DNA from: Pleodorina starrii | Lineage: Eukaryota > Chlorophyta > Chlorophyceae > Chlamydomonadales > Volvocaceae | Direction of reading: 5' to 3' | Length of the DNA: 64,000 bases | NCBI GenBank assembly: GCA_030267565.1 | Contig: BRXU01000002.1 | Coordinates: forward strand, 1,488,001 to 1,552,000 | Shown here: positions 12,601-21,072 of the stretch, one piece after another | Position numbering within the stretch: the first letter of the stretch is position 1 | Layout of the letters: each line of letters opens with the position of its first letter | Notes under the pieces: generated by a model | What the model was told of the DNA's origin: nothing | The model's input: only the letters and a program-made list of their open reading frames with translations | Databases searched by the model: none | Position numbers and translations under genes: made by a program

Positions 12601-15600
12601 CCGCCTCTCCCTCGCCCCTGGTTGAGCAGTCGCCTAGCCCGGCCTCTCCCTCGCCCCTGGTTGAGCAGTCGCCTAGCCCCGCATCTCCCTCGCCCCTGGA
12701 TGAGCAGTCGCCTAGCCCCGCATCTCCCTCGCCCCTGGATGAGCAGTCGCCTAGCCCCGCCTCTCCCTCGCCCCTGGTTGAGCAGTCCCCCAGCTCCGCC
12801 TCTCCCTCGCCCCTGGTTGAGCAGTCACCCAGCCCCGCCTCTCCTTCTCCCCTGGTTGAGCAGTCCCCCAGCTCCGCCTCTCCCTCGCCCCTGGTTGAGC
12901 GGTCGCCCAGCCCAGCCTCTCCTTCGCCCCTGGTTGAGCAGTCACCCAGCCCGGCCTCTCCCTCGCCCCTGGTTGAGCAGCCCGCCTCTCCCTCGCCCTT
13001 GGTTGAGCAGTCCCCCAGCCCGGCCTCTCCCTCGCCCCTGGTTGAGCAGTCGCCCAGCCCGGCCTCTCCCTCGCTCCTGGTTGAGCAGTCGCCTAGCCCG
13101 GCCTCTCCCTCGCCCCTGGTTGAGCAGTCGCCTAGCCCCACCTCTCCCTCGCCCCTGGTTGAGCAGTCGCCCAGCCTGACCTCTCCGTCGCCCCTGGTTG
13201 AGCAGTCGCCTAGCCCGGCCTCTCCCTCGCCCCTGGTTGAGCAGTCGCCTAGCCCCACCTCTCCCTCGCCCCTGGTTGAGCAGTCGCCCAGCCCGGCCTC
13301 TCCCGCGCCCCTGGTTGAGCAGCCCGCCTCTCCCTCGCCCTTGGTTGAGCAGTCGCCCAGCCCGGCCTCTCCCGCGCCCCTGGTTCAGCAGCCCGCCTCT
13401 CCCTCGCCACTGGTTGAGCAGTCGCCTAGCCCGGCCTCTCCCGCGCCCCTGGTTGAGCAGTCACCCAGCCCGGCCTCTCCCTCGCCCCTGGTTGAGCAGT
13501 CGCCTAGCCCCACCTCTCCCTCGCCCCTGGTTGAGCAGTCGCCCAGCCCGACCTCTCCCTCGCCCCTGGTTGAGCAGTCGCCTAGCCCGGCCTCTCCCTC
13601 GCCCCTGGCTGAGCAGTCGCCCAGCCCGGCCTCTCCCTCGCCCCTGGTTGAGCAGTCGCCTAGCCCGGCCTCTCCCTCGCCCCTGGTTGAGCAGTCGCCT
13701 AGCCCGGCCTCTCCCTCGCCCCTGGTTGAGCAGTCGCCCAGCCCGGCCTCTCCCTCGCCCCTGGTTGAGCAGCCCGCCTCTCCCTCGCCCTTGGTTGAGC
13801 AGTCCCCCAGCCCGGCCTCTCCCTCGCCCCTGGTTGAGCAGTCGCCCAGCCCGGCCTCTCCCTCGCCCCTGGTTGAGCAGTCGCCTAGCCCGGCCTCTCC
13901 CTCGTCCCTGGTTGAGCAGTCGCCTAGCCCCACCTCTCCCTCGCCCCTGGTTGAGCAGTCGCCCAGCCCGGCCTCTCCCGCGCCCCTGGTTGAGCAGCCC
14001 GCCTCTCCCTCGCCCTTGGTTGAGCAGTCGCCCAGCCCGGCCTCTCCCGCGCCCCTGGTTCAGCAGCCCGCCTCTCCCTCGCCACTGGTTGAGCAGTCGC
14101 CTAGCCCGGCCTCTCCCGCGCCCCTGGTTGAGCAGTCACCCAGCCCGGCCTCTCCCTCGCCCCTGGTTGAGCAGTCGCCTAGCCCCACCTCTCCCTCGCC
14201 CCTGGTTGAGCAGTCGCCCAGCCCGACCTCTCCCTCGCCCCTGGTTGAGCAGTCGCCTAGCCCGGCCTCTCCCTCGCCCCTGGCTGAGCAGTCGCCCAGC
14301 CCGGCCTCTCCCTCGCCCCTGGTTGAGCAGTCGCCTAGCCCGGCCTCTCCCTCGCCCCTGGTTGAGCAGTCGCCTAGCCCCGCCTCTCCCTCGCCCCTGG
14401 TTGAGCAGTCGCCCAGCCCATCGGTCCAGCCCAGCCCTACTCCTACTCCTTCACCCTCTCCATCGGTCCAGCCCAGCCCTACTCCTACTCCTTCACCCTC
14501 TCCATCGGTCCAGCCCAGCCCTTCTACCACTCCTTCACCCTCACCATCGGTCCAGTCCAGCCCTTCCCCCACTCCTTCACCCTCGCCATCGATCCAGCCC
14601 AGTCCTTCCCCCACTCCTTCACCCTCTCCATCGGTCCAGTCCAGTCCTACCCCCACTCCTTTACCCTCTCCATCGGTCCAGTCCAGCCCTACCCCCACTC
14701 CTTCACCCTCTCCATCGGTCCAGTCCAGCCCTTATCCCACTCCTTCACCCTCCCCATCGGTCCAGCCCAGCCCTACCCCTACACGTTCACCATCTCCGTC
14801 CCCATCACTCTCTCCATCTCCATCACCCTCGCCCAGTCCCGTACTAGCCCTCTGCGAATGCCCACCGCTCGCCAACGCCAACGGCCTCTGTGTTGGATCC
14901 AACGCCGGCCGTATTCCGCTGCAATGGTTCTCCCGTCGCACTGGTGCAATTGTGGCAACGCAGTGCATCGAACCGCCCTCTGTCAACAATAAGACGGGCG
15001 CGCTGGTTCTGCCCATCTGCTTCCGTCACGCCTGCATCGTGTCTGATGGCTCGATGGATGCCGACGACCTCGACTTGACGGCGCCGAACGTGACCCTGCC
15101 GGCGGCCTTTCAGCAGTCTTCTGTGGGTGTGGCTCTGACGCTGCTGCGGCCCTCATGCGCGGAGGAGGCTTGGGCTGAGGGCTACCCCGTTGCCGAGGAC
15201 AAGTACAACTCGCTCCTGTTCAATGAGGCCGACACGGTGACGACTCCCGGCGGCGGCCTGGCCAAGTTTACGGCACACTTGCTCGCGACGCCTTACTGTG
15301 ACGACCGCAGCGCCGTGTTTATGCTCAACGTGATGCCGCTGCAGCTGGTGGACACTGTGTACAACATGTGCCCCAAGCACGCCATCCCCGACAAGAGCAA
15401 CGGCAACACGGACTGCCCCGCGGGCAAGGTCATGGTGTATCTGGACATTACGGACAAGAACTGGAAGAAGGACTACGCCTATTCCACCGTCAAGCAGGTG
15501 TGTGGGGCCGGTGGGTGCCGGTGGGTGCCAAGATTCCGAAGTTGAGTCCGAACGCCATGTGGGTTGCGGGTTTTACAGTGTTGCCGATGTCGGTGGTTTG

Positions 15601-18269
15601 GAGCTCGAAGCTTTGGGCTGGTGGTTGAGGCGTGACGGGCTTTTGTTGGTTGATGGTGTTCGGACCATCACGTAATGTACCTACGTTGGCATGCTAGTTT
15701 CTAACCTGCCGTGCATCCCTTTCATGCCTCGCTCCCGCCTGTCCCCCTCTTCCGCAACCGTCCCCTTCAGTGCGTGGACCCCGCCAACTACGATATGTTT
15801 GGTGGCGAGATGGCCATTTCCTACTGCTGGTCGTTTGGCCAGATGCCCGACCCCTTCGCCATACGGCCCTTCCGCGTCCGCATGCCCAACGTTACCTACT
15901 ACAACATTCAGCGGATGCCTGGAGGCAGCTGGGAAACCAAGTAAGATTCAGGGAGGGCGGCGGCATGGGATGTGCAGGGGCGGGGGCCTGCAGGCTGGCC
16001 GTGGCGGGCAGGGGAGAAGGGAAAGGCAAGCTCCGCACCTGGCTCTCTCGCGCGCGCTCTTATTCAGCAACGTCGTGCCCCTCCCTCCCTCTTGCCCCAG
16101 GGTGAACCAGCCCATCAACCGCGGCGTGACGGTGACACTGAAGGTCAACCCGGTGAAGGACAAGGCCATTTACATATCTGAGAGCGGCACCTACACGCTG
16201 CCCTCGACCGGAATCTACTCCCTGGATCTGGAGATTTTGGTTCCGGTCGGCTTGGACGATCAGTCTGTGTCCGTGCAGATGTTTGGCCCGCCCAACCCCC
16301 CGCCGCCGACGGAACTGTGCCCCTGCCCCAAGGCCGTGCCTTCCGATGGCGTGTGCCCCGGCAACACGGCCATGATGACGGCGTCGCTGGTGGCCAATCC
16401 CAACGTCACGCAGCAGGGCTGCATCCCCTCGCCCTACTGGGATGGCGCCAAGGGCGAGCTCATGTTTTCGCACTGCTGGCGCTACCTGTGCCTGGATTCC
16501 AGGTTCCAGAAACAGGACTATTTTTTGGATCTTGAGTTTACGGACAAGTACAATGTGGGCGACGTTCCTGCGGGCCTGCACCGCCTGGACTGGTTCAAGC
16601 CCAAGGTGGTGGACATGTTCCTCAAGTTCCGGTACAACGACCAGACCAACCCCGACGACTATGCGCAGTTTTCGTCGCGCAACGGCCAGTCGCAGTACAT
16701 TACCATCCCGCCCGGCGGCGTTCGCCAGATGGCGGTGCGCTTTAAGATTCCGTACAACATGATTTACGACACCAATTCGGGCTCGGTCAATCTCAACACA
16801 GACGTCAGCCGCCTGCTGCCGCCTCCGCCTCCGCCGCTGGCCATCACCAATTATTCGTACACGGTCAACCGCACCGGCACCGTCCTCAAGTCGCAGATTT
16901 TCGTCAACGATCTGGTCAACGGCAGCACTCTGGATCTGGCTTCCATGTCCAACTTCAGCTCGGACATCCAGGGCAAGCTGGAGTCGTACATCATGACCTC
17001 GGACGTGACCTTCCCCGACTACGGCCTCGTCAAGAGCTGCACGCCCTCGGACATCCAGACCGTACTGAATATGGTCGCCAGCAAATACGGTGTCAGCGCA
17101 GATGCCCTGTCAGCGTCGTGCCAGTACAATTACGTCAAGCCCGGCACCGCCACGGCCGCCCGCCGGCGTGGCCTGCTGCAAACCACAGGCAACATCTGCA
17201 AGCCGCGCATTTCGCTGACCATTACACTGCCGCTCAACGCACCGCTCAACGGCAACATGACCGAGACGCTCTCGGCCGCCACCGCCGCCGCCAATGCGGT
17301 TTACACCGCCCTGGGTAGCGAGGCGTGCTACGTGCCCACGGGCGCGGAGAGCACCATTGGCACGGTGATTTCGTTCAGCACCACCAACCCCAAGGCCACG
17401 TGCGAGTACCTGCTGCAGGTGCGGCGCGTCCGCGTTTGCAGAGGCGTGTGTGCTCGTGTATGTTGCGATGTTTGCGCGTGGGTTGGGAGCGAGGCATGCG
17501 GTGTCGGACACTGATGGGAATGTTTGGTAGCGACCCGTGCTGTCCCGCCCAAGCCGGTTGCCCTCCGCTCATCGAACCTGACGCCACCGTTGCTCCCATC
17601 TTTTCCTGCTGCCCGCATCTGGCCCTCTGCAGGCCTTCGCCGCCAGCAACAACCTGACTACGGACATTGCCCGCACCTTGAGCTGCGATGACGGCGAACC
17701 CAAGAAACGCTACCCTATCGGCCTGATCGGTAGGCGGCAGGGGTCTTCACTCTAACCTCCTAGCAACAGTGCCGTGTCTGGGCTTCATCCCCATGCCGTT
17801 ATCTATTGTTTGTTGCGGTGCCTCCTAGCACCGATCTGGGTTTCACCCCGCCCGCCCGTTGCTACCCACTGTGCAACCCTAACCCCGCCTTCCCGTGCTT
17901 TCCCTCCCCTTGCCCTTCCTTCCCTCCTCAGTCCTTTGGTCGGTCCTCGGCTTCGTCGCCCTCGTTCTGAGCGTACTGGCCGTTGTACTGCTGGTGACCT
18001 GGCGCCGCCGCCGTGCCCAAAACCTCATGTTCATCGACGCGTTTGGTTCGAGCTATGATTCGCACCCGTCCTCACCCCGGCCGTCGCCCAAGAACAAGGT
18101 TATCCCCACGGACAGCTACGGCAGACGCGCCCTGGGCGAGGGCGTGGACCGCCCGGACACACCGACGCGGAGGATCTACCCCGCGGGTGGCGCGGTGCCG
18201 GCGGTGGCGGTGGGCGGCAGGGCTCGGATCATGGCCTGGAGCGACCCCGGCGTAGCGGGTCATGTGTAA
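3641..18269 (+). CDS. Giant pherophorin-like, transmembrane hydroxyproline-rich glycoprotein (about 4,245 aa)
   Basis: Proposed exons are 3641-3865, 4010-4039, 4480-4959, 5418-15497, 15771-15940, 16101-17418, 17633-17729 and 17932-18269. All introns are GT-AG with matching phases, and the total is 12,738 nt (4,246 codons). The ATG at 3641 is preferred over the in-frame 3572 because it begins a signal peptide (MHAGRAGMLALVLLMAA). The protein then has an N-terminal Cys-containing ectodomain (to about residue 320), a Ser-Pro shaft (329-580), 14-residue repeats (581-2124), a linker with two Cys, 13-residue repeats (2369-3242), SVQPSP repeats, three related Cys domains (about 3385-3900), a transmembrane helix (about 4134-4157), RRRR and an 88-residue tail. 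The SP repeats are the kind hydroxylated and glycosylated in algal walls. The role is probably cell-surface adhesion or wall anchoring. It resembles sexual agglutinins in plan only; a pherophorin-family wall protein is the alternative. The exon chain is well supported, the exact function is not. Confidence 0.8.
4010..4039 (+). other. Candidate 30-nt micro-exon of the giant gene
   Basis: A pyrimidine-rich stretch ending CCACAG precedes 4010, and GTGAGC follows 4039. The 30 nt between encode TIDGFGENVQ in phase 0, joining exon 1 (ending ...CAACK) to the next exon (starting ACRLPYKLNG). Skipping it keeps the frame, so inclusion cannot be proved from sequence alone. Confidence 0.6.
5667..6422 (+). 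repeat. Ser-Pro dipeptide shaft, (SP)n
   Basis: About 252 codons alternate almost strictly Ser and Pro, using mixed synonymous codons (TCA/TCG/TCT/TCC with CCG/CCC/CCA). Rare interruptions are Lys at about 5765, 5903 and 6134, one Gln and one Thr. The Lys codons recur in the same context (CCCTCAAAATCGCC), showing duplication of a longer block inside the tract. Known (SP)n modules form a stiff, O-glycosylated polyproline-II rod; that applies here by inference. Confidence 0.95.
6423..11054 (+). repeat. 42-bp coding minisatellite, PSVGPASPSPAVDL repeat (about 110 copies)
   Basis: The 14-residue unit PSVGPASPSPAVDL is tandemly repeated for 4.6 kb in the frame of the giant protein. Variants change Ala to Thr or Ser before VDL, or Pro to Leu. 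At least two units are shortened by 15 bp to PSVGPAVDL (around 6885 and 8172). The unit length is a multiple of three, so several other frames and the opposite strand are also open; those are shadows. Exact-looking block duplications occur within the array, see findings. Confidence 0.95.
11055..11789 (+). other. Non-repetitive linker domain between the two repeat arrays
   Basis: This roughly 245-residue part of the large exon begins Ser/Pro-rich, then has a compact segment with two Cys (KGKCYPQYGQDG and QMMCIYIEIPP), an acidic stretch, a short SP run (about 11355-11460) and an acid-rich stretch (DTGEDDLVRNFENPP) before the next array. It may be a small globular knob in an otherwise rod-like ectodomain. 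No family is recognised. Confidence 0.6.
11790..14408 (+). repeat. 39-bp coding minisatellite, SPSPASPSPLVEQ repeat (about 67 copies)
   Basis: The 13-residue unit SPSPASPSPLVEQ is repeated in frame. Shortened units of 10 residues (PASPSPLVEQ) are scattered through it. Variants include SPSSASPSP, LDEQ, LAEQ and LVQQ. A block of about 675 bp is duplicated near the 3' end, marked by the rare LVQQ unit at about 13381 and again at about 14056. The charged E and a Q in each unit make this array chemically different from the neutral or acidic VDL array. Confidence 0.95.
14409..14837 (+). repeat. SVQPSPTPTPSPSP repeat (about 9 copies) and short SP run
   Basis: A third coding repeat, 14 residues (42 bp) long, centred on P-S-V-Q-P/S-S-P, runs from about 14415 to 14790 and passes into a short Ser-Pro run that ends at SPVLALCECPP. 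Units differ by Thr/Ser/Tyr and Ile/Val substitutions, so this array is older or less homogenised than the two before it. Confidence 0.9.
14838..16800 (+). other. Three related Cys-rich domains of the giant protein's C-terminal ectodomain
   Basis: Three segments share a pattern CxCP or MCPK, then G-x-C/D-C with G-N/S-x-A, then Q-C-I/V-x-P, then G-A/E-L/M and a Cys followed by an aromatic residue. They start at LCECPPLANANG (about 14850), NMCPKHAIPDKS (about 15362) and LCPCPKAVPSDG (about 16315). The second is split by the intron after 15497 immediately before CVDP. This suggests an ancestral domain of about 150-190 residues triplicated within the protein. It is similar in style to pherophorin domains; I cannot assign a database family. 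Confidence 0.6.
17932..18266 (+). other. Transmembrane helix and cytoplasmic tail exon
   Basis: The last exon encodes a single hydrophobic helix (VLWSVLGFVALVLSVLAVV and on through LLVTW), a stop-transfer RRRR, then a tail of about 88 residues with several SP/TP sites and basic clusters. With the N-terminal signal peptide this predicts a type I membrane protein. Most wall pherophorins are secreted, so the membrane anchor is notable. Confidence 0.85.
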
Positions 18270-21072
18270 TGCGTGGTAATAAGGAGCTGGAAAACGCTTC
18301 TCTAAATGCGAAGCTGCACTTCGCCTTGGGCCCGAGGTTCGTAGCAGTTGGAGCGCCTGTGCGTGCTGGTCACCGCCGTGTAGTGTGGCCGTGTTTGCAA
18401 TGAGTTTACAGCAAAGCGCCTTACTAAGGTCATGGATTTGAGCGTCTTACGGCTGAGTGTTTGTCATCGGATGACAGGTGGTGCCACGTATGAATGAGTA
18501 GGTTATAAGTATATGATGATGAGGTTGTGACCTGTTACGCAGGGGCAGGACAATGCCAGTGTATGTGCTCAATTGCGCGCGACCGTTGGTTACTGTTCAT
18601 ATTTACTCTTCTTCATAGGGTTCCCCGGATAGCTTACGAGGGACCTCCATGGGTTTCACCGGATACCCAAATAAGGCGCAGCATTACGCGCGGCTCCCTG
18701 TTGCATTCAAGCGGGGCAACGGGGCAATAAGGGCCCTCAAGACTGTGTGGGGGCACGTCTGCACGTATTTACGTGGCAGGAGTAGATCCCGTTTTGGGGT
18801 TGGTTACAGCAATATAGCGTTCCTAGATTCGGATAGTGAGCGCGCAGTGCCTTCTGGCCTTCTGTATTGCAGCCGGGCCCATGCAGGAGCGGCGTCCGCA
18901 CCAGCAACCGCCGGCATACATTTTTTCGGCGGCAAGCACACGGCTAGACACACAGTCCCTCGCGTATCCTTTCATGGTAGAAACGGCAGGGTTTACATGC
19001 GGGAGTGACGCCACCCTGCTTGTGTATCTTCGTACCGGCGCGCTCGATGTGTCATTATTTTATTGAACGGCGCCGGGACATCCGCATGCATTGGGTGCTT
19101 TATGTGCGTAGGACTGTGCTGAGGCGCTTGGCAACCACATGCGGTATGTAGTAGTCTGGGTTTGATTGTGAACTGCTGCGTGCACGTATGTACAGTTGCC
19201 AACAATAATAAAATGCCTCAGAGTTTCTATATCGGGGGGCTTTACGAGGACGATTACATCGCCTCGTCGTACATGTGGTTCTCTGCGTATGTGGGATGCC
19301 TTGTGCCCTGTGCTGTTGGCATGTGTGCCTATGTCGCTATGTGTGCTCTCATTTTGCGGATCAGGGATTATATGAAGCGCGGGTGCTGGTAACTGCATTC
19401 CGCAGCTGATGACCACCGCGAGGTGCCCTCTGGTCTTACAATAATGGGTTGCGGCCCACATGCCCATCCAAGTATCGTACAGTTCCATTATTCTGTCGTA
19501 CCTACCTCGCGTTTGTTTTGCACGGCGAGAGCGAGGATTTGATCTTCTATAGTTTCTTCTTCACATGATTTTGTTGAGTCTTTGACCCTATGGCGGGCGC
19601 TGCGGCCGTCATTCAAACAATTACACGGCCCTAAGCAAGGGGCGGCAAATTGGCGATCCCCCCCCCCGGGTCCCCGGAACAGCCCCTGGGCCAGGAGGAT
19701 ATAGGAGGTTGCACGTTATTGATGGGTATTTACTGATAAGTTGGTACCCTTACAGTGGACCTGATCGGTCGAGTGCAGCGGCCCAAGTAAGGATTGCCTC
19801 CCGCACAACGCTGGGCAGGCAGGACGCGAAGCCTGAGATAAGTCCTATTTTTAAAACCATTGTTATTCATTTGTAAATTGGCATATAGACCGGGTGGGAA
19901 AATGGCGGAAATCGGAGCATTCGAGCCGCGCGCCTGCGAACGGAGAGCTTCCGTCGCGCGTTTTCACGCACATGGCGTTTTGGAGAGGTGCCCTTTCTTG
20001 TCTGGGCGGCCCCTCGCGAATGCCGTCATCAGCACTCATGAGCGCACTCACCTCGCCTCGTGTCAGCCTCCGCTTGGCCGTTGGCAGTTGCCAGAACGAC
20101 ATGCCGCCAGGGTAAGTGGCAGATGGATGTAATTGCAAGCCAGGTACGGGTGAGATCAGATCCAGCGTGATTTCACCAGCCTCGAGAGGGATGCCTCGCA
20201 GCGGACACGCAGGCGTACGACCCACGGGTCACGATACCCCCCAACTGCTGGCGTGCAAACATCTTCTTGCCACGACAGACTTGCCGACTTCCGTACTGTT
20301 CAAGCAGTCTGGAGGTATTCAACCCGGTCCTGCTGCTGGCGTATATTCGAAGACAATGTAGTACCGCCGCCGCGGTCGCTGTATGTCTGGGCAACTGCGC
20401 TGGTGGTGCAGTTGGTGAGGGTTGGTGCCGAGATTAGCTCATAAGCACATACGGGCACGCTGCATATGCCGCATACTGCCAGTGCTCCAGATGATTTGTA
20501 AACAAACCAAGTCCTAGGCAGGAGCACGCGGGGCGTTGACAGGAAGGGCAGTGAACACCGAGAGCAGTGAAGGGGCCTTCCGTCGGGTGGAACGTTGCCG
20601 CGTCAGTCGTTCTGTAGGAGGCCATACGCATGTCCTGCGTGCATCGAACACGAGCAGCAGGTTCGACAGGTACTCCTCGAATCCTATCTGATCCTATAAA
20701 GACCGGAAGTTCGAGTGGGACTTGCCCTACACTGTTGTGTCGTACGTACGTACGCCAAAGTTTTAGATAGGGACACACGAGCACATAGAAGTTGCACAAC
20801 ATGAAGCTTTCCGCTGTCCTCACACTGTAATACGAGCGGGAGCCATCCTTGTGTGTAATGTACGTATCTACCAAAACTAGCTGCTTTCACTTTGCCGCCC
20901 ATCGTCAGTTGCACCTGCTTGCACATAGCAAGCCTACTCTGGCTTTTTGGGGTATCAATATGGCAACTGAAATGACCGTACTCGTTTGTTGAGTTGAGTT
21001 GGGCGGATGCAGAGATTGCCATGACCAAAGTAACCTTAGCATTAGCTGATACGCGTACAGTTTAGGTGAATT
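18270..21072. other. Intergenic region between the giant gene and gene A
   Basis: No gene is supported here. The TGTAA overlapping the stop codon (18265-18269) is probably too close to act as the poly(A) signal; a TGTAA at 19872-19876 is a candidate. A 59-codon frame at 19213-19392 encodes a hydrophobic peptide and is treated only as a curiosity. Further TGTAA motifs lie at 20826-20830 and 20854-20858. Open frames on both strands around 19860-20225 look protein-like in places but lack any corroborating structure. The final bases before 21073 should hold the promoter of gene A. Confidence 0.5.
19872..19876 (+). terminator. Possible TGTAA polyadenylation signal for the giant gene
   Basis: TGTAA is the usual poly(A) signal in Chlamydomonas and Volvox. 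Apart from the copy overlapping the stop codon, this is the first TGTAA I found downstream of 18269, which would give a 3' UTR of about 1.6 kb. Chance occurrence is quite possible. Confidence 0.25.

Noticed and set aside
19863..20225. A 120-codon minus-strand frame and an overlapping plus-strand frame with a transit-peptide-like start
   Set aside because: Both look somewhat protein-like but overlap each other and lack splice partners, domains or repeats supporting either.
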